Shown: one piece after another, positions 5,867 to 12,340 of the stretch
Position numbering within the stretch: position 1 is the stretch's first letter
Layout: every line of letters begins with the position of its first letter
Assembly: GCA_963838095.1 (NCBI GenBank)
Contig: CAWIPO010000003.1
Coordinates: 1 to 12,391, forward strand
DNA length: 12,391 nt
Source of the DNA: CAWCGU01 sp963838095
GTDB taxonomy: Bacteria > Actinomycetota > Thermoleophilia > Solirubrobacterales > 70-9
Direction: 5' to 3'
The notes under the pieces: generated by a model
The model's database searches: none
Told to the model about the DNA's origin: nothing
The model's input: only the letters and a program-made list of their open reading frames with translations
Made by a program: the position numbers and the translations under genes

Positions 5867-7421
5867 ATGTCTGAGATCGCAACCGCAATAGGCCAGGGCA
5901 CGAGACCGATGAACGACCGGGCGCGGTGGACAGCGCTGATCGTGCTCTGCGTCGGGATGCTGATGATCATCCTCGACCAGACGATCGTCAACGTCGCGCT
6001 GCCGTCGATCCAGGACGACCTCGGCTTCTCGCAGTCGAACCTCGCCTGGGTCGTGAACGCGTACCTGATCCCGTTCGGCGGCCTGCTCCTGCTCGCCGGC
6101 AGGCTCGGCGACCTGGTCAGCCGCAAGGGCGTGTTCATGGCGGGGCTCGGCGTGTTCACGCTCGCCTCGTTTCTGTGCGGCGTCGCGCAGAGCCAGGAGA
6201 TGCTGATCGGAGCGCGGTTCCTGCAGGGAATCGGCGGAGCGCTGAGCTCGGCGGTGATCCTCGGGATGATCGTGACGATGTTCCCGAAGCCGGCCGAGCA
6301 GGCGAAGGCGATCGGCGTCTACAGCTTCGTCGCCGCGGGCGGCGCCTCGATCGGCCTGATCCTCGGAGGCGTGCTCACCGAGGCGATCAACTGGCACTGG
6401 ATCTTCTTCGTCAACCTGCCGATCGGGATTGCGACGGCGGCGTTCGCCGTGCGCCTGATCGACCGCGACCGCGGGATCGGCTTCGGCGAGGGCGCCGACT
6501 TCGCCGGCGCCGTGCTGATCACCGGCTCGCTGATGCTCGCCGTGTACACGATCGTCGAGGCGGCCGGCAACGGCTGGGGATCGGCGCAGACGCTCGGTCC
6601 TCGGAGCGATCGCGATCGCGCTGCTGACCGCGTTCGTGGTCCGTCAGGCGAAGGCCGCCAACCCGCTGATCCCGTTGAGGATCTTCCGCAACGCAAACGT
6701 CTCCGGCGCGAACGTGATCCAGGCGCTGATGGTCGCGGCGCTGTTCGGGATGTTCTTCCTCGGCAGCCTCTACATGGAGCGGGTGCTCGGCTACGGGCCG
6801 ATCGAGATCGGGCTCGGGTTCCTGCCGGTGGCGGTGTTGATCGGCACGCTCTCGGTCGGGTTCTCCGAGCGCCTGATCATGCGCTTCGGCGCCCGCCAGA
6901 CGCTGATCCCGGGGCTGGTCCTGATCCTCGGTGCGCTGCTGTGGTTCGCGAGGATCCCGGTCGAGGCGAGCTACGCGGTCGACATGCTGCCGTCGATGGT
7001 GCTGTTCGGGATCGGCGCCGGGCTCTCGTTCCCGTCATTGATGACGCTGGCGATGTCGAGCGCCGACGCGAGCGACGCCGGGCTCGCATCGGGCCTCGTC
7101 AACACCAGCCTCCAGGTTGGCGGTGCGCTCGGCCTCGCCGTCCTGGCGACGCTCTCGACCACCCGCACCGGCAACCTGCTCGCCGCCGGCGAGTCGACCG
7201 CGGAGGCGCTCACGAGCGGCTACCGGGTCGCCTGGGTCGTCGGCGCCGGCCTGATGGTGGCGACGATCGGGATCGCCGTCACCGTCCTGCGACCCGCGCC
7301 CGCCGCGCAGGAGGCCGGCGAGGTCGAGGAGATCGGCGAGGCACGAGCCGGCCTACTCCGAGGCGGCGTAGGCGGAAGACGTAGGCGACCCGGCGCCAAC
7401 GTCGGGTCGCTGCACCGCTGA
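5867..7421 (+). CDS. DHA2-type MFS efflux transporter (14 TM), frameshifted
   Basis: About 517 residues after correcting one +1 shift at about 6596. The first frame carries the DHA2 signature LDQTIVNVALPSIQ in TM1, the cytoplasmic motif A GRLGDLVSRKG after TM2, ARFLQGIGGALSSA in TM4 and the antiporter motif C region FVAAGGASIGLILGG in TM5. After the shift the second frame gives GAIAIALLTAFVVRQ, NPLIPLRIFRN, MVAALFGMFFLGSLYME and further membrane spans, then an Arg-rich tail. The homologous group exports drugs, antiseptics or small metabolites by proton antiport across the cytoplasmic membrane. GGAGGG at 5858-5863 precedes the ATG by 3 nt. The MarR-family gene upstream is the likely repressor. 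As written the first frame continues out of register to a stop at 7382-7384 with an Arg/Pro-rich nonsense tail. Confidence 0.9.
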
Positions 7422-7451
7422 CCGGGTGGGCCGAAAGGGGCCCACCCGGTC
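7420..7451 (+). terminator. Strong hairpin at end of MFS gene
   Basis: Perfect 13-bp stem: GACCGGGTGGGCC (7420-7432), 6-nt loop GAAAGG, GGCCCACCCGGTC (7439-7451). It overlaps the MFS stop codon and ends 12 nt before the UspA start. There is no T-run, which is usual for high-GC actinobacteria. It probably stops or attenuates transcription between the pump and the stress gene, or protects the upstream mRNA end. Confidence 0.75.
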
Positions 7452-7463
7452 ATCCTTAGGCCG

Positions 7464-7899
7464 ATGTTCCGCAACATCCTGGTCGCGATCGACGGCTCCG
7501 AGACCGCGCGGCGCGCGCTCGCCGAGGCTGCCGACCTCGCCGAGGCGCTCAACGCCCGGCTGACGATCATCGCCGTCGCCCCCGAGGTGCCCGGCTACGC
7601 CTATCGCTCCGAGATCGACCCGACCAAGCTCGAGCGCGAGGCCGAGGCGGAGACCGAGAGGCTGCTTCGAGAGGCGGACGACGTCGCTGCCGCCCGACCT
7701 GCCGGTGACCAAGCTGCTCAAGCATGGCCACGCGGGCGAGGAGATCGTCAAGCAGGTCGAGGCCGGCGGCCATGACCTGCTCGCGCTCGGCTCTCGCGGG
7801 CTCGGACGTCTGGCCTCACGGGTTCTCGGCAGCGTCGGCGCCTACGTCCACTTCCACAGCAGCGTCACGATGCTCGTCGTGCACCCGCAGGACGAGTGA
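7464..7899 (+). CDS. Universal stress protein (UspA family), frameshifted
   Basis: About 145 residues, one Usp domain. The first frame opens MFRNILVAIDGSETARRAL (beta-1 and the conserved D of the nucleotide site), then AEALNARLTIIAVAPEVPG. After a +1 shift near 7682 the second frame gives LPPDLPVTKLLKHGHAGEEIV, then HDLLALGSRGLGRLASRVLGS and SSVTMLVVHP to a TGA at 7897-7899. The G-S-R-G-x9-G-S nucleotide-binding signature is present, so ATP binding is likely. UspA proteins are cytoplasmic dimers linked to starvation, oxidative or membrane stress. A weak TTAGG lies just upstream. It follows the MFS gene by 42 nt on the same strand with a hairpin between, so the two may be only partly co-transcribed. 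Confidence 0.87.
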
Positions 7900-7946
7900 G
7901 GACGGGCAGACGATCAGTCGCACACTCCACCGGCGCCATCCTCGAA

Positions 7947-7994
7947 CCGGCCTCATAACCCGGAGGTCGTGGGTGCAAAATCCCACCCGCGTTA
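7947..7994 (+). other. tRNA-Met(CAT)-like 3' fragment
   Basis: Canonical spacing of a tRNA anticodon arm and 3' half: 5' anticodon strand CCGGC (7947-7951), loop CTCATAA (7952-7958), 3' strand CCCGG (7959-7963), variable AGGTC, T-stem GTGGG/CCCAC (7969-7973 and 7982-7986), then CCGCGTT and A. Two defects: the T-loop is 8 nt (TGCAAAAT) and the closing base pair of the anticodon stem is C-C. No D-arm or 5' acceptor strand is present upstream. It is a tRNA remnant rather than a gene, most likely the identity block left by an element that used a tRNA-Met (possibly initiator) gene as target. Confidence 0.6.
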
Positions 7995-8303
7995 TTCATC
8001 GGAAGCCCCTGCTACTGCGGGGATTTCTGTCTGTCGGGGCGCGAGCTGGCGGCAAGCCGGAACACTAATAGGGTCCTATTTTCGGTTCGCTTCGGTCGGC
8101 GGACGGAAGCGTCTCGGCGGGCCGTGGGTGCCGATGAGGAAAAGCCGCGAGGAATCCGCCGCCAGAGTTCTGCCTTCACGCGAAGGGAGAAGTCCCGGAC
8201 AAAAACCCGGCGACGAAGTAAGAGAAACTCGGCTCCAGGCCGAGTTTCTCGTCGCTGGTCTGAATGCCGCTCCGCGCGACGATCGCGTGCGCGCCGGCGA
8301 GGA
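7995..8303. other. Non-coding stretch with two inverted repeats
   Basis: No protein supported on either strand. It contains an AT-rich palindrome AATAGG-GT-CCTATT (8067-8080), unusual in this GC-rich context, and a perfect 12-bp hairpin, GAGAAACTCGGC (8222-8233), loop TCCAG, GCCGAGTTTCTC (8239-8250). The hairpin lies about 55 nt beyond the 3' end of the minus-strand SnoaL-like relic and would be a terminator on either strand. Confidence 0.45.
8222..8250. terminator. Perfect 12-bp hairpin
   Basis: Stem arms GAGAAACTCGGC and GCCGAGTTTCTC with a 5-nt loop TCCAG. Downstream of the minus-strand relic ending at 8304 and of the plus-strand UspA ending at 7899. The orientation is ambiguous because the stem is symmetric and no T-tract follows on either side. 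Confidence 0.5.
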
Positions 8304-8786
8304 CTACGGCTCGGCGGCGGGGCTAGCGCGCAAATGGCGGCTTACGTCGCCGACGAGATCGGTTTGGACGTGCCGCTCCACGAAGCGCCACTCCCCGTCG
8401 CGGCGCTCGAAGCGGTCTAGATAGCGACCGCTAACGATCGGTTGCAGAGCCAGTCCGGGCAGCGCCTGAAGAGCGGTGGAAGTACGAACGCGAGACCGCC
8501 GTGCCCGCCGCTTCGTCGACCTCGATCGCGATATTGGTGGTGATGTCCTTGGTCCGCGGCGTGCCCGTCGTCGTAGGCGATCAGGCTGTCTCGGAGCATC
8601 TTCTCGATCGCGTCCCGAGCCACTCACCAACCCGGCGGCGCCCGTGAAGGTGGCGTCCGCGGAGGGTGCCAACCCCTTGGAAATCGCCGTCGTCCACGAG
8701 CTCGGCGTACGTTGCGATCAGGTTCTCGATCGCTCGGTGGCTGGACGGTGGATGGGCCGGATCCGGGTGGGCGCTGATGTCGACAC
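8304..8786 (-). pseudogene. SnoaL-like (NTF2-fold) protein relic with several frameshifts
   Basis: Minus-strand reading gives, piece by piece in shifting frames: HRAIENLIATYAELVDDGDF, then ADATFTGAAGLVSG, RDAIEKMLRDSLIAYDDG, TPRTKDITTNIAIEVDEAAG followed by TAVSRSYF, and TALQALPGLALQPIVSGRYL followed by DRFERRDGEWRFVERHV and QTDLVGDVSRHL to a TAG at 8304-8306. Together these make one SnoaL_4-type domain of about 150 aa in the right order. At least four single-base shifts separate the blocks, mostly extra bases on the coding strand, near 8682, 8621, 8571 and 8498. A GTG at 8784-8786 with GGAG about 8 nt upstream is the likely start. Such proteins bind small hydrophobic ligands or act as cyclases/isomerases. 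As written it is not translatable. Confidence 0.65.
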
Positions 8787-8929
8787 AGTCTCCCTCTCCG
8801 GTGATGGGGGACTGCCGCTTCGCGCGATGAGGAGGCGTCCGCTCTAGCCGACGAGCTTCCCCCTCGAGACCTGCGTTGACCTAGTGGGCGGCGCCTTCGG
8901 ACTCGTCGCTCGACCGCTCTGGGTCAACG

Positions 8930-9125
8930 CTGGGTCAACACAACGTCCGGAAACAGCCGCAAACGCCGAGCCGGCCGCAAACGCCGAAATCGCCAATTAG
9001 CAGGCGAAACACGAACAGCCGCAGAGCCCCGCAAACCCATGAAGCTGCTTGCCATGCAGAAGGTCGTGGGTTCGAGTCCCATCAGCCGCTTTCAACCGGA
9101 GACGCCCGCAAACGGCCGCAACCGC
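8930..9125 (+). repeat. Att-like tRNA-derived repeat, copy B
   Basis: Second copy of the tRNA-3'-half repeat. The left arm has CAACACAACGTCC (8936-8948), two tandem CCGCAAACGCCGA units (8957-8969 and 8975-8987) and CCGCAAACCC (9029-9038). The 42-nt core is 9049-9090. To the right, shared with copy C, come CAACCGGAGAC and the units CCGCAAAC (9106-9113) and CCGCAAC (9116-9122). A tRNA identity block with the same short motif in direct orientation on both sides resembles a recombinase attP with arm sites around the core. TetR gene coding ends 17 nt further right. Confidence 0.7.
9049..9090 (+). other. tRNA-Gly(GCC)-like 3' half inside repeat B
   Basis: Anticodon loop TTGCCAT (9049-9055) to discriminator T (9090). 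In this copy alone a 5' anticodon strand CTGC (9045-9048) pairs with GCAG (9056-9059). The T-arm is GTGGG/TTCGAGT/CCCAT, the acceptor strand CAGCCGC. No D-arm or 5' acceptor strand, no CCA. Confidence 0.7.
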
Positions 9126-9141
9126 GGCCCGGTGATCCGAT

Positions 9142-9783
9142 TCAGGGTTCGCCGGCCAGTTTCGGCTCGGCGCCGTAGATCGTGCGGATCCAGATCTGCT
9201 CGAGGACCTTGGCGACGACTAGTGGTCGATCCTGTGGCTCGCGCCCTAGTCCCTGCGCCAGGAAGCGCTCATTCATGAGCACCAGAGCGCGGGCGGTCTG
9301 CTCGGGGTGGGCGACGGTGCTGCGGCCTGCTCGCTTTCCGGAGCGGATCCGTCTGGCCACCGCGGCGCTAAAGCTCTCGAGCTGCCCGCCGAAAACCCTC
9401 TCCACCTCGTCGTCGTGGTGGGCGGCCTCGGCGATGGCGGCCAGAACCGGGCCGTGCTCGGCGTAGATTCGGGTCACCTCGCGAAGCGCCTCGCGGACGT
9501 CCTCGACCTCGTTCTCAGACGGGCCCGCGAGCCAGCGGTCGGCGACGGCGAAGATCTCCCCGCCGATCCGAGCGATCAGCCGAACCACAAGCTCGCTCCG
9601 ATCCTTGAAGTACGTGTAGAACGAGGACCGGCGCATCCCGGCACGCGACATCAGCTCGTCCACAGAGAGATCGCGGAACGGCCGCTCTCGCAGCAACACC
9701 TCCGCGGTGTCAAGGATGAGAGCTTCGGCCACCTCGGGGCTGCGGCGTGTTCGCTTGTAGCTAGTGGGGGCTGGAGCAGGCAT
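9142..9783 (-). CDS. TetR/AcrR-family repressor, EthR-like, intact
   Basis: 213 residues, standard TetR size. A basic N-terminus KRTRRSPEV leads into helix 1 (ILDTAEVLLRERPF); the HTH spans about residues 40-59 (SVDELMSRAGMRRSSFYTYF) with the conserved FYTYFKDRSELV. The C-terminal domain resembles mycobacterial EthR, notably ALVLMNERFLAQGL and the end region KVLEQIWIRTIYG, which correspond to the EthR ligand-domain helices ending LMNER and IW-IYG. EthR controls a neighbouring flavin monooxygenase and binds hydrophobic ligands. This gene diverges from a di-iron hydroxylase and reductase, so control of that oxidation module is likely. Its promoter probably uses TTGACA (complement of 9846-9851) as -35, which lies inside one of two palindromes. 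No strong ribosome site precedes the ATG. No indel. Confidence 0.9.
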   Translation of the reverse strand: MPAPAPTSYKRTRRSPEVAEALILDTAEVLLRERPFRDLSVDELMSRAGMRRSSFYTYFKDRSELVVRLIARIGGEIFAVADRWLAGPSENEVEDVREALREVTRIYAEHGPVLAAIAEAAHHDDEVERVFGGQLESFSAAVARRIRSGKRAGRSTVAHPEQTARALVLMNERFLAQGLGREPQDRPLVVAKVLEQIWIRTIYGAEPKLAGEP

Positions 9784-9833
9784 GGGCGAGAGGAGCGCGG
9801 TGGAGAGGTGGTCCTGGGTGCGAAGCCTACGCG

Positions 9834-9854
9834 CTATCGACGCCGTGTCAATAG
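9834..9854. promoter_or_regulatory. TetR operator half-site pair O1 (21-bp palindrome)
   Basis: CTATCGACG centred on 9844 and mirrored by CGTGTCAATAG: 8 of 10 pairs match. It covers the probable -35 of the tetR gene (TTGACA on the minus strand, complement of 9846-9851, with TAGGCT 16 nt further as -10). The length and symmetry are typical of TetR-family sites. Confidence 0.7.
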
Positions 9855-9870
9855 CTGCTACTCTACTCAG

Positions 9871-9891
9871 TTATCGACACCGTGTCGTTAA
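9871..9891. promoter_or_regulatory. TetR operator O2 (21-bp palindrome)
   Basis: Core CGACAC-C-GTGTCG is a perfect inverted repeat, extended by TTA and TAA at the ends: 9 of 10 pairs match, centre 9881. Same consensus as the site centred on 9844, 37 bp away. It lies on the hydroxylase side of the divergent promoter, so one repressor could shut both directions. Confidence 0.75.
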
Positions 9892-9988
9892 CAAGCGTCC
9901 CTTCTGAAGGAGCTCGCAGCGCCCGCAGCTCGAACTCGCCGAGTGGGGTATGGTCGGTTCGAGTTCGCGGCGGGGTGAAGGGAAGGCC

Positions 9989-10929
9989 GTGAGCATCCGC
10001 ACCGAAACGGATCTGAGCAGCATCGACCCGGCGGATCCAGCGCTGAGGCCGACCCCGGCACGTCAGGCGCTTCCTGACCCGGGCGAGCCGGTCCCGACGC
10101 TCTCCTGGCCGATCGTTGGGATCTTCTTCGCCGCGCTCGCCCTGTTCGCCGCCGGGACCTGGGCTGCTGTCGGAAATCACCTGCCGGCGGTGGCGACGAT
10201 CGCGATGAACGCGGTCGCGATCTTCGTCATGTTCACGGTCCTCCACGACGCCTCGCACTACTCGATCAGCTCGCACCGGTGGGTGAACGGGGTGTTCGGC
10301 CGGGCGGCGATGCTGTTCGTCTCGCCGCTGATCTCGTTCCCAGCCTTCGGGTTCATCCACATCGAGCACCACCGGCACACGAACGACGACGACAACGACC
10401 CGGACCACTTCGCGAGCCACGGCCCCTGGTGGCAGCTACCGGTCCGGTTCGCGGCTATGGACGTGCCCTACGTCACCTTCTACGCGCGCAACCTGCGGCG
10501 CCGGCCGAGGGCGGAGCTGATCGAGACCGGCGCGTCGATGACCCTCGCCGTCGGCGTGATCGCAGCCGCGGTCGCCACCGGCAACATCTGGATGCTGGCG
10601 CTCGTCTACCTGATCCCCCAGCGAGTCGCGATGTTCGCGCTCGCGTGGTGGTTCGACTGGCTGCCCCACCACGGGCTCGACGAGACCCAGAGCGAGAACC
10701 GCTACCGCGCGACGCGCAACCGGGTCGGGATGGAGTGGCTGTTCACGCCGCTGATGCTCTCCCAGAACTACCACCTCGTCCATCACCTCCATCCCTCGGT
10801 GCCCTTCTACCGCTACCTGAGGACCTGGCGGCGCAACGAGGAGGCCTACCTCGAGCGCGACGCGGCGATCTCGACCGCGTTCGGGAAGTCGCTCGACCCG
10901 GACGAGTTCCGCGAGTGGAAGCGAACTGA
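9989..10929 (+). CDS. CrtR-type di-iron hydroxylase/fatty acid desaturase-like membrane enzyme
   Basis: Integral-membrane di-iron enzyme with the three histidine boxes in place: HDASH (residues 86-90), HIEHH followed by RHTN (124-128), and HLVHH followed by LHPSVPFY (262-266). WLPHH and QNYHLVHHL-P-PFY resemble cyanobacterial CrtR beta-carotene hydroxylases more than acyl-lipid desaturases, but substrate is not proven. Hydrophobic spans flank box 1 (IVGIFFAALALFAAGTWAAV) and precede box 3 (LAVGVIAAAVATGNIW). I prefer the GTG at 9989 with AAGGGAAGG just upstream; an in-frame ATG at 9950 adds 13 low-complexity residues. Recognisable protein ends at EFREWKR (about 10924). The frame as written runs to 11113 with a Ser/Arg/Cys-rich shadow tail; one slip would end it at TGA 10927-10929. 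It receives electrons probably from the reductase downstream. Confidence 0.82.
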
Positions 10930-10956
10930 ACCAGCAAGCTGCTCAAGGTCCTGCCG

Positions 10957-12039
10957 GTGCGGATGCCGAAGGGCTCGAGCGCGCCGCACGCGATCTTCCA
11001 CCGGATGCCCGTCGCCTCGGTCGACCCGATCACCGACGACAGCACGCTGGTCACCTTCGCCGTCCCCGAGGAGCTGCGCGACGAGTTCCGCTTCGAGCCC
11101 GGCCAGCACGTGACCGTGCGCACCGACCTCGGCGGCGAGGGGGTGCGGCGCAATTACTCGATCTGCGCGCCCGCGACCCGCGCGATGCTGCGGATCGGGG
11201 TCAAGCACATCCCCGGCGGCGCCTTCTCCACCTTCGTCGCCGAGGAGCTCGAGGCCGGCGACGTGCTCGAGCTGATGACGCCGACCGGCCGGTTCTGCAC
11301 CCCGCTCGACCCGCTCAACCGAAAGCACTACGTCGCGATCGTCGTCGGCAGCGGGATCACGCCGATCCTCTCGATGCTGGAGACGACGCTCGAGATCGAG
11401 ACGGAGAGCCGGTTCACCCTGATCTACGGCAACCGGACGAAGGAATCGACGATGTTCCGCGGCGAGCTCGACGAGATCGAGTCGCGCTACGCCGACCGGC
11501 TCGAGGTCCTCCACGTGCTCTCCCGCGACCCTCTCCACGTCCCCGACCTCAGCGGTCGCATCGACCGCGAGAAGCTGGAGCGCTGGCTGGGAAGCACGCT
11601 GGCCCCGGAGAGCGTCGATGAGTGGTTCCTGTGCGGGCCGCTGGAACTGGTGACGCTGGTGCGGGATACCTTGATCGAGCACGGCGTCGAGCAGGAGAAG
11701 GTTCACCTCGAGCTCTTCTTCGGGTATTCGGATGGCGCGCCGTCGGCGCGGGCCGATACCCGGCCCGCGACCCTCACCTTCACCCTCTCAGGCCGCCAGG
11801 AGTCTGTGGAGGTGAGCCCCGGCGACTCCCTGCTCGAGGGGGCGCTCCAGGCGCGCCCGGACGCACCGTACGCGTGTATGGGCGGGGCCTGCGGCACATG
11901 CAAGGCGAGGCTGCTTGACGGGACGGCCGAGATGGATCACAACTTTGCCCTCGGTCCGGACGACCTCGACGCCGGCTACATCCTCACCTGCCAGGCCCGC
12001 GCCACAAGCCCGACCGTGGCCGTCGACTACGACGGCTGA
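10957..12039 (+). CDS. PaaE-type FAD/NAD(P)/[2Fe-2S] oxidoreductase (ferredoxin reductase)
   Basis: About 360 residues in three modules. The FAD-binding domain has FEPGQHVTVRTDL and RRNYSIC (R-x-Y-S motif) with GGAFSTFV. The NAD(P)-binding domain has VGSGITPILSMLE, LIYGNRTKESTMFRGELDEI and LCGP. A C-terminal plant-type ferredoxin domain supplies Cys307, Cys312 and Cys315 (CMGGACGTC) and Cys345 (ILTCQA), the full [2Fe-2S] set. This is the architecture of phenylacetyl-CoA epoxidase subunit E and similar oxygenase reductases; no paaABCD genes are present, so PaaE itself is unlikely. It passes electrons from NAD(P)H to an oxygenase, here most likely the di-iron enzyme just upstream. GTG at 10957 has AAGG 8 nt before it; ATG at 10963 is an alternative. 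Coding-like codons extend left to about 10933, so a fusion with the hydroxylase is possible. Confidence 0.9.
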   Translation: MRMPKGSSAPHAIFHRMPVASVDPITDDSTLVTFAVPEELRDEFRFEPGQHVTVRTDLGGEGVRRNYSICAPATRAMLRIGVKHIPGGAFSTFVAEELEAGDVLELMTPTGRFCTPLDPLNRKHYVAIVVGSGITPILSMLETTLEIETESRFTLIYGNRTKESTMFRGELDEIESRYADRLEVLHVLSRDPLHVPDLSGRIDREKLERWLGSTLAPESVDEWFLCGPLELVTLVRDTLIEHGVEQEKVHLELFFGYSDGAPSARADTRPATLTFTLSGRQESVEVSPGDSLLEGALQARPDAPYACMGGACGTCKARLLDGTAEMDHNFALGPDDLDAGYILTCQARATSPTVAVDYDG

Positions 12040-12093
12040 GCGAGGGGGGCTCTTGACGCCCGGAGGAGCTCCGCTTGGGACGAGCAGCGAGAG

Positions 12094-12121
12094 CCCCGAG
12101 GGACAAGAAACGCCCTCGGGG
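12094..12121 (+). terminator. Hairpin after the reductase gene
   Basis: Perfect 9-bp stem CCCCGAGGG (12094-12102) and CCCTCGGGG (12113-12121) with a 10-nt loop, 55 nt after the reductase stop. No T-run follows. It likely ends the hydroxylase-reductase transcript before the att-like repeat. Confidence 0.6.
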
Positions 12122-12129
12122 GCAACGCC

Positions 12130-12340
12130 GGGGCAACAGCAGGGCAACAGAACATCCATAAACGTCCGCAACTGTGGAGTGGCTGCCTACGCGCGAAACC
12201 GCCGATTAGCTGGAAAGACGCGAGCAACCGCAAACCGCCGCAAACCCGGGACCTAATTGCCATGCAGAAGGCCACGGGTTCGAGTCCCGTCAGCCGCTTC
12301 AACCGGAGACCCCCGCAACCGGCCGCAAAGATCCGCAAGC
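12130..12340 (+). repeat. Att-like tRNA-derived repeat, copy C
   Basis: Third copy. Left arm: a run of GGCAACA units, CAACAGAACATCC (12146-12158), CCGCAAC (12166-12172), CCGCAAAC twice (12228-12235 and 12238-12245). Core 12257-12298. Right arm, as in copy B: TTCAACCGGAGAC, then CCGCAAC (12313-12319), CCGCAAA (12323-12329) and CCGCAAG (12333-12339). With copy B it brackets the TetR/hydroxylase/reductase module in direct orientation, about 3.2 kb core to core. No gene is seen from 12040 to the window end. Confidence 0.7.
12257..12298 (+). other. tRNA-Gly(GCC)-like 3' half inside repeat C
   Basis: Same 42-nt layout as in copies A and B. The T-stem is ACGGG/CCCGT instead of GTGGG/CCCAT: both changed positions are compensated, so pairing is kept. 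No 5' half and no CCA. Confidence 0.7.

Noticed and set aside
6600..7384. Continuation of the first MFS frame to 7384
   Set aside because: After about 6596 the translation becomes Arg/Pro/Asp-rich without membrane spans, while the neighbouring frame gives the remaining transmembrane segments.
8950..9125. Repeated CCGCAAAC units as a possible CRISPR or short tandem repeat array
   Set aside because: Units are 7-13 nt, irregularly spaced and without uniform spacers; no cas genes. They fit recombinase arm-type sites better.
9307..9891. Plus-strand open frame opposite tetR
   Set aside because: Antisense to a clear TetR-family gene with an intact HTH and it overruns both operators.
10846..11706. 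Long antisense open frame of 286 aa
   Set aside because: Lies wholly opposite the reductase and hydroxylase, which have clear domain motifs; its Arg/Asp/His/Leu-rich composition is typical of GC-rich shadow frames.
11900..12256. Integrase C-terminus reading into repeat C (GQQQGNRTS-like peptide)
   Set aside because: Too short and without the catalytic R-H-R-Y residues; cannot be told apart from a chance translation of the repeated GGCAACA units.
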